Part shown: in pieces, positions 16,722-26,322 of the stretch | Layout of the letters: the number at the start of each line of letters is the position of its first letter | How positions within the stretch are numbered: position 1 is the stretch's first letter | Origin: Arthrobacter sp. E3 | GTDB lineage: Bacteria; Actinomycetota; Actinomycetes; Actinomycetales; Micrococcaceae | DNA: 64,000 bases | Direction of reading: 5' to 3' | Assembly: GCF_017353415.1 (NCBI RefSeq) | Contig: NZ_JAFMPX010000004.1 | Span: 62,001 to 126,000 of the forward strand | Position numbers and translations under genes: made by a program | The notes under the pieces: model-generated | Seen by the model: the letters and a program-made list of their open reading frames with translations, nothing else | Database searches by the model: none | What the model was told of the DNA's origin: nothing

Positions 16722-17717
16722 GTGGGCGAGAAGTTCCTCACGCATTATCAAGTCCTCGGGCTTGCACGCACGGCCACTGAACGCGAGATCAAGATCGCCT
16801 ACCGCAAGGCAGCCCGGATCGCTCACCCTGACAGGGGTGGGGACCCTGCCTTGTTCCGCCAAATCACGCAAGCATATGAGGTTCTTGTGGACCCGGCACG
16901 CCGGCAGGCATACGACAGGTCCTACGGGGCGGCCGGACGCAGCACCGCCCCGGCCGGATCGGGTTCACGGGCTGCCGGCACATCCGGAGAATACTCCGCC
17001 CACTCCTCCGCCCGCGCCGCCTCCAACAGCGGTTCCGGTGGCTTCAACACCCGCCGCAGCAATAGCAAAGCCCGTTCCGCGGCAAGTGATCCAGCAGTCT
17101 ACCTACCGGCGTATGAAGACCTGGCCACCGGAGAAGCTCCACTCATGCCGCGCATCAGAGCGGCCCAACCTGTGCATGGGTCCCCGCGAAAGCGCGGACT
17201 TTTTGGGGCGTCTTCACGTCTGGCCCGAGAAGCACGCACGGCACAGTTGATCATGCAGCAGGTTCTGCCTGGCATTCCCGCAGCCCGACTCATCAACGGC
17301 CTCACGGCACCTGGCGGCAAAGGTTATGTGGATCATGTGCTTGTCTCCGGCTACCGCATAGCGCTCATAGGTTCCATGCTCGTTCCCAACGGCGCATTCC
17401 GCTGGGACGGCAGCACGCTCATTCACGGCAGCAAGGTGGCTGCACCTCCCCAGCTGATTCCTGCCGCCAGGGCGTTCCAGGAGCTTTTCCCCGAATGCAA
17501 TGTCACCGCTTGGGTGTGCGTGCACAGCAGCACCGGAAATCTGTTTGAACCTGTCATCGACTATGCCCGGGGCACCGACCCCGACGGCTCCAACACCATC
17601 AACGTGGCCAACGCCGCCCGTTTTGTGCGCGAGGCCAAAGCGTTCCTGGCCTCCGGTCCCTCCCCCAACGTCGTTGACCTGCACGTTCTGGACAGGCTGC
17701 TGGGCGGAATGTACTAG
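16722..17717 (+). CDS. J-domain protein with uncharacterised C-terminal domain
   Basis: A 331-residue protein. Residues 1-65 are a DnaJ J-domain with the essential HPD (IAHPDRGGDP), so it should stimulate an Hsp70. A Ser/Ala/Gly-rich linker follows (about 70-125). The C-terminal 200 residues contain RTAQLIMQQVLPGIPAARLI, DHVLVSGYRIALIGSMLV, and a segment around AWVCVHSS. That organisation recalls NERD-type nuclease-related domains, but the match is weak and inferred. There are no Gly-rich or zinc-finger regions, so it is not DnaJ itself. The GTG at 16722 is supported by AAAGG upstream. The next gene, trmL, follows after 46 bases. Confidence 0.82.
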   Translation: MGEKFLTHYQVLGLARTATEREIKIAYRKAARIAHPDRGGDPALFRQITQAYEVLVDPARRQAYDRSYGAAGRSTAPAGSGSRAAGTSGEYSAHSSARAASNSGSGGFNTRRSNSKARSAASDPAVYLPAYEDLATGEAPLMPRIRAAQPVHGSPRKRGLFGASSRLAREARTAQLIMQQVLPGIPAARLINGLTAPGGKGYVDHVLVSGYRIALIGSMLVPNGAFRWDGSTLIHGSKVAAPPQLIPAARAFQELFPECNVTAWVCVHSSTGNLFEPVIDYARGTDPDGSNTINVANAARFVREAKAFLASGPSPNVVDLHVLDRLLGGMY

Positions 17718-17763
17718 CACCGTCCGGTTCAAACACCGACGCCACTGACGGTAGGATAAAAAT

Positions 17764-18237
17764 GTGTTTCGCATCCTCTTCCTGACCCCCGAGATTCCTG
17801 GCAACACCGGCAATGCCATTCGTTTGGCCGCCATCACCGGTGCTGAACTGCACCTTGTTGAGCCGCTGGGCTTTGACTTCTCCGACGCCAAGTTGCGCCG
17901 GGCGGGTCTTGACTACCACGACCTTGCCGTGGTGACTGTCCACAAGACGTTGGAGGATGCATGGGCGGAGCTGGCCCCGGAACGCGTCTTTGCCTTCACC
18001 TCCGATGGTGAAAGCAGCTACACGGACATCGCTTACCGGCCATCAGATGTTTTGATGTTTGGGAAGGAATCCTCAGGCCTGCCCGCCGAGGTAAAGCTGG
18101 ATCCGCACATTACGGCCCGCGTCCGCCTGCCCATGCTGCCATCGCTGCGGTCGTTGAATTTGGCCAACGCCGCCTCGATCGCCGTTTACGAGGCCTGGCG
18201 CCAAAACGGTTTTGCCGGCGCGCAAATCAACGCCTGA
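17764..18237 (+). CDS. trmL: tRNA (cytidine(34)-2'-O)-methyltransferase TrmL
   Basis: A SPOUT-class methyltransferase of 157 residues, the usual TrmL length. It 2'-O-methylates the wobble nucleotide of leucine tRNAs. It starts RILFLTPEIPGNTGNAIRLAA, the signature of the family, and carries the knot motifs LMFGKESSGLP near residue 98 and VRLPMLPSLRSLNLANAASIAVYEA near the end, which bind S-adenosylmethionine. The start codon is GTG with GTAGGA upstream. It needs no partner gene; the neighbouring J-domain and methyltransferase genes appear unrelated in function. Confidence 0.95.
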   Translation: MFRILFLTPEIPGNTGNAIRLAAITGAELHLVEPLGFDFSDAKLRRAGLDYHDLAVVTVHKTLEDAWAELAPERVFAFTSDGESSYTDIAYRPSDVLMFGKESSGLPAEVKLDPHITARVRLPMLPSLRSLNLANAASIAVYEAWRQNGFAGAQINA

Positions 18238-18289
18238 TAATTTTGGTGGTCCTGCGCCGCCTGGTCCATTTCACCCACTGGAGGAAAAC

Positions 18290-19093
18290 ATGTCCGCTCG
18301 CGATCCTGGCTTGGCATTCACCGATGGCGCGCTGCAATTTGAGGCGTGGTCGGACAAGCTGTGGGACCCCATGGGACGGGCTGTGGTGGCAACAGCCGCT
18401 CTCCAGGCAGGGGAAAAGGTTCTTGACGCATGCTGCGGTACCGGGGCTGCAACCATCCCGGCAGCTTTGGCCGTAGGCCCCACCGGAACGGTCGACGGCG
18501 TCGACCTTTCCACTGGGCTGCTGCGCATTGCGGCTGCGAACCTGGCCGAACAAGGCATTTTCAACACGACATTGACAGAAGCCGACGTGACTGCCTGGCG
18601 AGGACACCGCACCTTTGATGCCGTCCTGTGCTCCTACAGCATGTTCTTCTTCGCCGACATGGAAGCAGGGGTCGAACACCTCGCTTCCATGCTCCGCCCC
18701 GGTGGCCGCATAGTCACCAGCACGTGGGTTGAAGGGGCGTTGGAGCCCTTTGCCGGGCGCATCCTGGAAGCTGCCATCAAGGAACGTCCCCGCCTTGCCG
18801 GTGTGATCCCGGAACCCAACAAGAACATGGCCCGCATCGCTTCAGCGGACGCGCTGACCGTGTGGCTGACGGGGCGGGGGCTGGAAAATGTGTCGGTGGC
18901 AGCTCATCCGCTGACACTGACCGTTGACGACGCCATGGCGTGGAACCTCGTCATGGGCAGCGGATGGCGGACCCTGCTTCCCCGTGACCCGGAAGCTATT
19001 GCCCGGGTCCGCCGCGACTTCATCCATTCCGTGGGCCCGCAGGTGGAAATGAATTCCGACGCCCTCATTGGCAGCGGAACGGTACCCGCCTGA
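18290..19093 (+). CDS. Class I SAM-dependent methyltransferase
   Basis: A 267-residue Rossmann-fold methyltransferase of the UbiE/Methyltransf_11 type. Motif I is VLDACCGTGAATIPAA near residue 47, the acidic ribose contact is VDGVDLS, and motif IV/post I is FDAVLCSYSMFFF. The ML(R)PGGRIV segment near residue 135 is typical. The ATG at 18290 has a strong site (GGAGGAAAAC). It begins 52 bases after trmL and could be cotranscribed with it. The substrate is unknown; nothing nearby suggests one. Confidence 0.88.
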   Translation: MSARDPGLAFTDGALQFEAWSDKLWDPMGRAVVATAALQAGEKVLDACCGTGAATIPAALAVGPTGTVDGVDLSTGLLRIAAANLAEQGIFNTTLTEADVTAWRGHRTFDAVLCSYSMFFFADMEAGVEHLASMLRPGGRIVTSTWVEGALEPFAGRILEAAIKERPRLAGVIPEPNKNMARIASADALTVWLTGRGLENVSVAAHPLTLTVDDAMAWNLVMGSGWRTLLPRDPEAIARVRRDFIHSVGPQVEMNSDALIGSGTVPA

Positions 19094-19229
19094 TTAGCTG
19101 GAATTTGCCACACATTGTGAATAATGCCGCCGTCTGCCAAAAAAGGCCAGGGTTTGTCCCGTTGTACCGTGGCATTTCCGTCAAACTGCGGCATTTTTGT
19201 ACACCCCGGGAAGCTTCGAGCCTGCGGGC

Positions 19230-20018
19230 CTAGGTTTGGGGCAGTCCAGCCTGGCGCAATATGTAGGTAAACCTGTCAGAGTTCATCATTTCTTTCCAGT
19301 CCCATCTGGTAAATCCCACGCCGTGGGCGCGGATCTGATCCTCGCGTTGCTTTTCAGTGATGATTCTGGCTTGGAGTGAAAGTCCCCCACCCCAACCTGA
19401 CCTGAGGTACTTTCCCAACCCGTCAAATTCAGCCACCACCTGCTGCTCTTCGAACCAAAAGTCAACGAAGGCATCACTGCCACCGCGGCATGTATCCCGC
19501 CGTGTTTACGCCAGGGGCCGTAAATCGGTTGACAAGGCCACGGTTTTCGGGGAGGCGCAGGCTCGAGTCGCGGACCGCAACGGCGTAGGGGAAGGAAAAG
19601 GTGCTGACCAACTGCAATGTCGTGGTGAGTTTGTCGGTGAGCAGGAACGGTCCGCATTGCCTCACCCCCTTGGACAGGGAAGCCACATGACGCACCACGC
19701 TGCTGGTACTGCGTCCACTGGTGGCCACCTCCGTCACGGAGTGCAGCTTTTGCAGCATACCCACAATCCATAGACGCCACAAAAGCGCCGCTGTGGCATG
19801 ACAAAAAAAACTGGCTTGTTTTCCGCTGACTGGGCCCGGGCCAATGCGCGCAAACCGTATTGTTCCTTCGGCTGGAGCCCGTTCCATTCAGTTGATCTCA
19901 CCTAAATACCGCGGCGTATGCGTACAATTTCGCCCCTGTGGTGGAGCGTGGCGAGCTTGCGGCGGTCCTGACCAAGCCGGGCGTAGTCCGCCGACCTGAT
20001 GAGCTTGGGCGCGTCCAT
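19230..20018 (-). pseudogene. AbiEi-type/DUF559 protein, degenerate
   Basis: Pieces of one protein can be read leftward in several frames. The N-terminus MDAPKLIRSADYARLGQ starts at 20018 and ends at a TAG at 19902-19904, where GGIY would be expected (GGI then stop). The frame then continues (EWNGLQPKEQYGLRALA) to an 8-base homopolymer at 19803-19810 where it shifts into CHATAALLW, GRSTSSVVRHVASLS and LLTDKLTTTLQLVS. After 19500 a deletion and frameshift lead into DFWFEEQQVVAEFDG, KYLRSG and REDQIRAHG, the C-terminal DUF559 endonuclease-like part. Intact relatives are annotated as antitoxin-like AbiEi-domain/DUF559 proteins of unknown role. This copy cannot make a full-length product. Confidence 0.8.
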
Positions 20019-20100
20019 ACCTCAAGCCTTGCACCAGTTTCATGGGCGGAACAGCCGGATCATGCCAACTGTGGATAACCCCGGCGGTTCGCGTTAAATG
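20019..20100. other. Short spacer without a gene
   Basis: Between the AbiEi/DUF559 remnant and the etfA terminator nothing coding is seen. It may hold the dead promoter of the remnant. Across the whole stretch 19094-20155 the only gene content is that remnant. Confidence 0.5.
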
Positions 20101-20139
20101 TTGGGGCTTGTCGAGATCGTGGATCCCGACAAGCCCCAA
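20101..20139 (-). terminator. Terminator of the etfBA operon
   Basis: TTGGGGCTTGTCG (20101-20113) is perfectly complementary to the 13 bases at 20127-20139, with an additional GATC/GATC pairing inside. It starts 17 bases downstream of the etfA stop. The stem is very stable but has no long U-tract after it. Confidence 0.75.
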
Positions 20140-20155
20140 CACCGGTTGCGCTCGG

Positions 20156-21124
20156 TTATGCGCGGCGCTTTTTGATCTCTTCGACGGCCTGCGGCAGGAC
20201 CTTGAACAGGTCGCCCACAATGCCGAAGTCGGCAATTTCAAAGATGGGCGATTCCGAATCCTTGTTTACTGCCACAATGAGCTTGGAGGTCTGCATGCCC
20301 GCCTTTTGCTGGATGGCACCGGAGATGCCCACCGAGATGTACAGCGCAGGGGAGACCTTCTTACCGGTCTGGCCTACCTGCGAGGCGTGCGAGATCCAGC
20401 CGGCATCAGTCGCGGCACGTGAAGCACCCACCGCTGCACCCAGCACGTCGGCCAGTTCCTCCACGGGAGAGAAGTCGCCGTCAACACCGCGGCCGCCGGC
20501 CACAATGATGCGGGCATCCTCCAGTTCGGGGCGACCGGAAGCCGCACGGGCGGTGCGCTTGGTGACGCGTGCGCCCAGGCTTGCAGCGGCAAACGCAACC
20601 TCAACTACCTCGACGGCGGGAACGGCCGCTTCGCTTGCCAGGGACGCCTCGACACTGTGCGCCTTGACACTGATGACGGACACGGCCGAGGTGGCCCGTG
20701 CCTCAACGGTGTAGGAACCCGCCAGGACGGATTTGTGCGCCACGAGCGCGTCGCCGTCGTACGTCACGGACACGGCGTCGGTGATGACGCCGGCATTCAA
20801 CGCAATGCCGGCGCGCGCTGCGATTTCCTTGCCGGTGGCGCTGTTATCCACCAACACGGCACTGGCCGATACGGCCGCGGCAGCCTGGGCCACGAGGTCG
20901 GCCTTCGGCGCAACCAGGAACTCGCCCAGTTCAGCCTGCTCGGAGTGCAGCACCCGGGCCACACCGTACGCGCCAAGCTCGGCAAGCAGTTCCGCACTGG
21001 CCGGACCGGCCACCACGGCCACCGGTTCCCCGGCACCGCGAGCCAACGTCAGCAGTTGCGCAACGGTGGTGGAAATCTTGCCGGAGGCGTCGAGCTGATC
21101 AACATAAACAACAATTGCAGTCAT
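20156..21124 (-). CDS. etfA: Electron transfer flavoprotein, alpha subunit
   Basis: FAD-carrying subunit (322 residues) of the heterodimer that accepts electrons from acyl-CoA dehydrogenases and hands them to the quinone pool through an ETF dehydrogenase. The C-terminal FAD domain is clear: [15 protein letters not shown] near residue 205, [19 protein letters not shown] near residue 255, [22 protein letters not shown] near residue 285. The N-terminal half resembles the beta subunit fold. It begins 10 bases after etfB. The several acyl-CoA dehydrogenases encoded further right in this window are natural partners. Confidence 0.95.
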   Translation of the reverse strand: MTAIVVYVDQLDASGKISTTVAQLLTLARGAGEPVAVVAGPASAELLAELGAYGVARVLHSEQAELGEFLVAPKADLVAQAAAAVSASAVLVDNSATGKEIAARAGIALNAGVITDAVSVTYDGDALVAHKSVLAGSYTVEARATSAVSVISVKAHSVEASLASEAAVPAVEVVEVAFAAASLGARVTKRTARAASGRPELEDARIIVAGGRGVDGDFSPVEELADVLGAAVGASRAATDAGWISHASQVGQTGKKVSPALYISVGISGAIQQKAGMQTSKLIVAVNKDSESPIFEIADFGIVGDLFKVLPQAVEEIKKRRA

Positions 21125-21134
21125 GGAGGGGTCC

Positions 21135-21941
21135 TTAGATCAGTTTCTGCGCGGCCAGGAAGTCAACGAGTTGAATGCCTGCGTCGCCGGAGTCGGTGAT
21201 GATGGTGCCGGCCGTACGCGCGGGGCGTTCGGCGGCGGCACTGACCGTGGTCAGCGATCCGGCAAGTCCGACGTCGGAGGCGGACAAGCCCAGATCCGCC
21301 AAGGACATGGTGGTCATCTTTTTCTTCTTCGCGGCAATGATGCCCTTGAAGTTCGGGTAGCGTGGATCGTTGGCCTGATCGGTCACGGAGACCAGGGCAG
21401 GCAGTGATGCCTGGATTTCCTCCGAGTAGTCATCACCGTCACGGCGTGCCGTCACGGTACCGCCGTCAACCTCCAGCGCCGAGGCGAAAGTCACCTGCGG
21501 CAAGCCTAGACGGGCTGCCAACTGGGCAGGAATGATCGAGGTTTCCCCGTCAGTGGATGCCATGCCGGTAATGACAAGGTCCACCGGGCCGAGCGTTTTG
21601 ATGGCTGCGGCCAGGGCGAGGGAGGTGGCCCAGGCGTCGGAACCGGCCAGTGCATCGTCGTTGACGTGCAAGCCTTGGGTGGCGCCGATCTGCAGCGACT
21701 TTTTCACGGCTACTGCTGCGGATGCGGGGCCCAGCGTCAGTGCCGTCACCACGTTGCCGGCCTTGGCACCGCCACGGGCATCAGTCAAGGCCAACGCGGC
21801 CTCCAAGGCGTATTCATCCAATTCGGAAAGGATGCTTTCGCTGCGGTCGATGGTGTGCGCGTCACCGATGAGGTGACGGTCAAATTGCGCATCTGGCACG
21901 TACTTCACGAGTACCACAATGTTCAGTGCTGAATTTTCCAC
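21135..21941 (-). CDS. etfB: Electron transfer flavoprotein, beta subunit
   Basis: Beta subunit (268 residues) of the electron transfer flavoprotein, binding AMP and docking on acyl-CoA dehydrogenases. The start [15 protein letters not shown] and the segment [25 protein letters not shown] near residue 115 are typical. The docking/recognition region near the C-terminus is [21 protein letters not shown] at 21941 is preferred because AAAGGA precedes it by 5 bases; an in-frame ATG 6 codons upstream has no ribosome site. It is the first gene of the two-gene operon. Confidence 0.94.
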   Translation of the reverse strand: MENSALNIVVLVKYVPDAQFDRHLIGDAHTIDRSESILSELDEYALEAALALTDARGGAKAGNVVTALTLGPASAAVAVKKSLQIGATQGLHVNDDALAGSDAWATSLALAAAIKTLGPVDLVITGMASTDGETSIIPAQLAARLGLPQVTFASALEVDGGTVTARRDGDDYSEEIQASLPALVSVTDQANDPRYPNFKGIIAAKKKKMTTMSLADLGLSASDVGLAGSLTTVSAAAERPARTAGTIITDSGDAGIQLVDFLAAQKLI

Positions 21942-22151
21942 TGCTGTCCTTTGTGTCATGGACGGATGGTGAGCAGCTCCCCAACCCCGTGTCGGGGCGG
22001 GTGCGGCGGGTTCGCCCTTGGCCTACCCCAACAGCTTAGTTCGAAGCTGCCGTGGCGTGTATCCACTGGGTCGATTCTTTACTCGTGGCGAACACGCCGA
22101 CCCTGAAACTGCGCGAAACGACGTAAGTACCACGGCACATCACACAACAAA

Positions 22152-22196
22152 AGTCCCCTTCCTGCTGCCGTTGAAAGACGGTGGCCGAAGAGGACT
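22152..22196 (-). terminator. Terminator of the htrA-like gene
   Basis: AGTCCCCTTC (22152-22161) pairs with GAAGAGGACT (22187-22196) with one G-U pair, with further pairing inside. In the leftward transcript the stem is followed by TTTTGTTG. It lies 22 bases after the stop of the protease gene. Confidence 0.8.
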
Positions 22197-22217
22197 CTTG
22201 TTGGTGCGTGGCGGCAG

Positions 22218-23876
22218 TTAGTTCGCCGGCATGGTGTCGAGGGTGACGTCCACTGACTGGGCGGCTCCGTTGCGGGTGAAGTTGACCTTAACCGTGGCGC
22301 CACCTGGCTGCTCACGAACCGCTGCGGTGAGATCTGCCGGGTCACTGATGGTGCGCTGACCCATTTGGGTGATGACATCATCAATTCGCAATCCCGCTTT
22401 CGCGGCGGCACTTCCGGGCGTCACTGTCTTCACCGTGGCACCGCTGGAGAACGCGCCGTTGGAGCCGGCCGCTGATGTCCCGCTCACCGAAACGCCCAAT
22501 TGACCGTGAGTGGCTGTGCCGGTCTTGATGATCTGCTGCGCCACCTGCTGAGCGTGGTCGATCGGGATGGAGAAGCCCACACCGATGTTGCCACTCTGGC
22601 TGGAAGCGCCGGCGGAACTGCCAGTGGAGGCGATGGCCACGTTCACGCCCACCACTTGGCCCTCCGAGTTGACCAGCGCGCCACCGGAGTTGCCGGGGTT
22701 GATGGCCGCATCGGTCTGGATCACGTTTAAGTTCACCGTGCCCTGGGCTGCCTGGGTGTCCTGCCCGCCCCCTGGAGGGGAGAAGCGGAAGCCGTTGCCG
22801 CCGTCGGGCGGGGTTTGTGAGGAGTCGCTTGGCGTTGTCGGTACGGCTGAGGAAGCCACCTGAATGGTGCGGTTCAGCGTGGAGACAATGCCGTCGGTGA
22901 CCGTGCCGTTCAAGCCCAGCGGTGAGCCGATCGCAATGACAGTGTCACCAACATTGATCTTGCTCGACTGGCCCAGGGTTGCCGGAACCAGGTTCGGGGC
23001 GTCAATCTTGACCACGGCAAGGTCGGAGAGCGGGTCTGTTCCCACGATCGTGGCCTTGTAGACCTTGTTGTTGCTCAACTGCACCTCGATGTCCGCGTGT
23101 GCCGCAGCGCCGTCAAGAGTCACCACATGGGTGTTGGTCAAAATATGGCCCGCAGTGTCCAAGATGATACCCGAACCGGTACCGCCGGAGTTGCCGCTGG
23201 TGGCAGAAATGGTGACAACAGACGGCATGGCCTTCGCTGCAGCCGCGCTGACTTGGTTGACGGAGGTGGGGTTGTTGATGACAAGGGGCGCGCTTTGCTG
23301 GCTCGAACTGGCCACCGTGTTGTTGCCCTGTTGGTCAAGCAGGAAGCTCGTTCCGCCTGCTACCAAGCCGCCCACCAGTGCCGCCGCCAAGACGCTGGCG
23401 GAGAACAGGCCGATGCCGACTTTCTTGCGCTGCTTCGGCTTGGCCGTGACTGCTGGTGCCAAGGTGTGCGGATACGCGTTCGACGCCGGGTACCCCGGTC
23501 CGGCTTGGCCCGTCCCCGCGTGGGTGGCAGGGCCGTATTCCTGACTTGCGTGCGCAGGCTGGCCGTACTCGTTTGTGTGTGGCTGCTGGCCCTGCTGGTT
23601 GTGGGTAGCAAAGTGGGTGGGAATACGCTCTGTCGGATTCTGCGAGAAAGCCGGATTCTGGGACGAAGCCGGGCCGCCGTAGCTCGGAGCTGCGTGCTGC
23701 TGGGATTCCGGGTACTGCTGAGTTTCCGGGTTCTGCTGAACATTGGCTTCGGTGGCTTGGATGGCTTCGGTGGGCTGCTGCGTGGCGGCCCGTTCCGGTG
23801 TCTGTTTGGGAGTCACGGGAGCCTGCTCGTACTCGCCCTCATTAGATGTGGTGTGTTCGCCGTTGTTCTCTGACAT
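22218..23876 (-). CDS. HtrA/DegP-like membrane-anchored serine protease with PDZ domain
   Basis: Envelope quality-control protease, 552 residues. The first 145 residues are a disordered Gln/Pro/Ala-rich cytoplasmic tail, followed by a transmembrane helix (about 150-175, VGIGLFSASVLAAALVGGL). The extracytoplasmic trypsin-like domain has the triad His in LTNTHVV (near 250), Asp in DPLSDLAVV (near 286) and Ser in NPGNSGGALV (near 395). One PDZ domain follows (GAKVKTVTPGSAAAKAGLR type, about 455-545). The ATG at 23876 has AAGGGAA upstream and is preferred to the ATG five codons before. Divergent from the TPM protein gene, with an inverted repeat between them. Confidence 0.94.
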   Translation of the reverse strand: MSENNGEHTTSNEGEYEQAPVTPKQTPERAATQQPTEAIQATEANVQQNPETQQYPESQQHAAPSYGGPASSQNPAFSQNPTERIPTHFATHNQQGQQPHTNEYGQPAHASQEYGPATHAGTGQAGPGYPASNAYPHTLAPAVTAKPKQRKKVGIGLFSASVLAAALVGGLVAGGTSFLLDQQGNNTVASSSQQSAPLVINNPTSVNQVSAAAAKAMPSVVTISATSGNSGGTGSGIILDTAGHILTNTHVVTLDGAAAHADIEVQLSNNKVYKATIVGTDPLSDLAVVKIDAPNLVPATLGQSSKINVGDTVIAIGSPLGLNGTVTDGIVSTLNRTIQVASSAVPTTPSDSSQTPPDGGNGFRFSPPGGGQDTQAAQGTVNLNVIQTDAAINPGNSGGALVNSEGQVVGVNVAIASTGSSAGASSQSGNIGVGFSIPIDHAQQVAQQIIKTGTATHGQLGVSVSGTSAAGSNGAFSSGATVKTVTPGSAAAKAGLRIDDVITQMGQRTISDPADLTAAVREQPGGATVKVNFTRNGAAQSVDVTLDTMPAN

Positions 23877-23951
23877 CAGCTTTCCCTTCATTGAAATCCC
23901 AAGTGATGAACTCTCTATTGACTTTCATCTTCTCGTTCGCTGCTGATGCAT

Positions 23952-23991
23952 TGACGAACGTTCGCTGGAAGGCAGCTGTGAAGGTTCGTCA
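23952..23991. repeat. Inverted repeat between htrA-like and TPM genes
   Basis: TGACGAAC (23952-23959) and GTTCGTCA (23984-23991) are perfectly inverted with a 24-base spacer, and the left arm overlaps the palindrome CGAACGTTCG (23955-23964). It lies in the divergent promoter region. An envelope-stress operator is possible, but there is no direct evidence. Confidence 0.35.
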
Positions 23992-24154
23992 GATTTCATT
24001 ATGTCCTATTCCGTTCAGCAGCAACCTTGCCCCGGCTTGTCCGCACCTGTTCGCAGCGCTCCGGAAATCCGCCCACCAATCAAAACAACGCCATAGTATC
24101 GTGTGAAGTGATAAGAGCGAATCCTGCAATGGTCCAACATCCAAAAGGTGAGCA

Positions 24155-26173
24155 ATGTTTGCACGTTTAAGGCTATTTTCCCCCTTTCTGGCAGCGCTGG
24201 CGCTGGTAATTCTCCTGCTGGGCCCGGCGTCCTTGGCACAGGCCGAACCGCCGGTGACCATCCCCGGTGGTACCTACATCGTTGACAACGCGAATGTGCT
24301 CGGCAACCAAAAGGCAGAGGTTCAAAACGCGCTCACGAAATTGAGCAAGGACCACGGCGTTACGCTCTTCGTGGTCTATGTCGATTCCTTTGACGGGCAG
24401 GCCCAGGAGACGTGGGCCCAAACAGTCGCCACCGAGAAGAACATGGGCCAGTTCGATGCCCTGCTGGCCGTTTCCGTTCAGACAAAACAGTATGCATTCA
24501 TTGGCGGCACCAACACGTTCCTGACGGCAGCCCAAGGCTCCACCATCCAGTCGAGCGCCATCAAACCCCAGCTCTCCGCTGGAAACTGGGCCCAAGCAGC
24601 CATCGACACCGCCGCCGCCTTGGGCGATGCAGCCGGCGGAGGCAAGGGCAACGTTCCCAACCCCACAGGAGGATTCGTGGCGCTGGGAGTTGGGGGCGTC
24701 GTCGTCGTTGGTGGTGCAGGCACGGCCCTGTACCTGCGCAACAAGCGCAGGAAATTAGCGGCGGAGGCCACGGAAAAGGGCTACGGAGCGGACGGGAAGC
24801 CGCTTGACCCCAACGCCGGCATGACCATTCCAGAGCTGCGCACCAAGGCTGGCTCATTGCTGATCGCCGCCGATGACGCCATCAAGAGCAGTGAGCATGA
24901 GGTTGGATTTGCCCAGGCTTCCTACGGCGATGAGGCAGTCAAGCCTTTTCAGGCTGCTCTGGCCAGTGCCAAAACCCACTTGGCGGAGTCTTTCAAGCTG
25001 CAGCAGCAGTTGGACGATGAAATTCCCGACACCATTGAAGAGCAACGGCAATGGCTTGGTGAAATCATCAAGCGCAGCGAAGACGCCAACGCCGCTTTGG
25101 ATGCGCAAAAGACTGCCTTTGACGAATTGCGTGAACTGGAACGAACCGCCCCTGAAGTACTGGGCACAATCCGCGCCCAGACGCTCGAAGCGCGTGCCGC
25201 AGTGGCCGGGGCTGAGCAAAAACTGACCGACCTGACGGCACGCTACTCCGAGGACGCTGTGGCGCCCGTGCGCGATAACGTGGCGCAAGCCACCGACCGC
25301 CTTGATTTTGTCGACACGGCCGTTGCCGATGCCGATGCGAAGCTGACCGTCGCAGATACGGCAGGCGCTGCGGTGTCCGTCAAAGCTGCCCAGGAAAGCC
25401 TCCTGCAGTTCAAGGTGCTGTTGGAGGCCATTGACAAAACGGAGGCGGCCATCAAGGATGCCGCCGCAACCATGGGGACGGCGCTGCCGGACGCGCTGAA
25501 GGATTTGGAGCAAGCCAAGTCAATGGTTTCTGCGGAACAATTTGCCCGCTATGCACCCACAGTCCATGCTGCTGAAGCGCTGCTCAACGAGGTTCACACC
25601 AACGCCTCGGCTGGCAAGCCGGACCCACTCGCCCAGCTGGCGGCTGTGCAGGCGGCACATGGCCAGCTCGATGAACTGCTCACCGGCCTGCGCAACCAAC
25701 AACAGCAGGCACTGCGTGCCCAGGACGCACTGCAACAAACACTCGCTGGAGCCCAGGCGACCATATCCACCGCTGAGGACTTTATTGCTGCACGTCGCGG
25801 AGGGGTCGGCTCGGCGGCCAGGACTCGATTGTCGGAGGCCCAACGCAACTTCGACTACGCAGTTTCCGTTTCCGAGTCCGATCCTGCCAACGCGTTGACG
25901 TATGCACAGCAGGCCCAGCAACTGGCCAAACAGGCCATCCAATATGCTCAAAATGACGTGGACCGCTTTGGCGGTGGAGGCCGTGGTGGCGGCGGTTCCA
26001 TGGGTGGCGGGATCGGCGGCGCCGTCCTTGGCGGCATCATCGGCGGACTGCTCTCAGGAGGCGGAGGAGGCTTTGGCGGCGGTGGAGGTTTCGGCGGCGG
26101 TGGAGGCGGCGGCTTCGGTGGAGGCGGCGGTGGCGGCGGTGGAGGTTTCGGCGGCAGCGGCGGCAACTTCTAG
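24155..26173 (+). CDS. TPM-domain membrane protein with glycine-rich C-terminus
   Basis: A 672-residue secreted/membrane protein. A signal peptide (1-30, ending SLAQA) is followed by a TPM (YgcG/Psb32-type) domain at about 35-165 (YIVDNANVLGNQKAEVQNAL, HGVTLFVVYVDSFDG). A membrane helix lies at about 172-195, after which residues 210-600 are mostly helical and Ala/Glu/Gln-rich, probably coiled coil. The last 65 residues are almost pure Gly with Phe. TPM proteins are linked to membrane or photosystem repair in other organisms; here the function is unknown. A PspA-like gene follows after 149 bases. The start has AAAAGGTGAGCA upstream. Confidence 0.86.
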   Translation: MFARLRLFSPFLAALALVILLLGPASLAQAEPPVTIPGGTYIVDNANVLGNQKAEVQNALTKLSKDHGVTLFVVYVDSFDGQAQETWAQTVATEKNMGQFDALLAVSVQTKQYAFIGGTNTFLTAAQGSTIQSSAIKPQLSAGNWAQAAIDTAAALGDAAGGGKGNVPNPTGGFVALGVGGVVVVGGAGTALYLRNKRRKLAAEATEKGYGADGKPLDPNAGMTIPELRTKAGSLLIAADDAIKSSEHEVGFAQASYGDEAVKPFQAALASAKTHLAESFKLQQQLDDEIPDTIEEQRQWLGEIIKRSEDANAALDAQKTAFDELRELERTAPEVLGTIRAQTLEARAAVAGAEQKLTDLTARYSEDAVAPVRDNVAQATDRLDFVDTAVADADAKLTVADTAGAAVSVKAAQESLLQFKVLLEAIDKTEAAIKDAAATMGTALPDALKDLEQAKSMVSAEQFARYAPTVHAAEALLNEVHTNASAGKPDPLAQLAAVQAAHGQLDELLTGLRNQQQQALRAQDALQQTLAGAQATISTAEDFIAARRGGVGSAARTRLSEAQRNFDYAVSVSESDPANALTYAQQAQQLAKQAIQYAQNDVDRFGGGGRGGGGSMGGGIGGAVLGGIIGGLLSGGGGGFGGGGGFGGGGGGGFGGGGGGGGGGFGGSGGNF

Positions 26174-26322
26174 GCAGTCACTGGCCCGGCGAAGATTGCG
26201 AAGCAAGTCGGCAAGGGCAACAATGGGAGGGGTCCCTAGGGTGTTCAGCACTCCTGGACGTTCTTGGCAGCACCCATCGAGATTTTGTACTGATAAAACC
26301 AGCAAATATAAGGGGATAGAGA

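Noticed and set aside
23955-23964. CGAACGTTCG as a LexA/SOS box
   Set aside because: The Gram-positive SOS box needs a 4-base spacer between GAAC and GTTC; here the halves are adjacent.
25948-26173. Gly-rich 3' end of the TPM gene as a separate repeat element or an antisense proline-rich protein
   Set aside because: It is in frame with the TPM protein and ends at its stop; the antisense frame is pure Pro/Lys low complexity.
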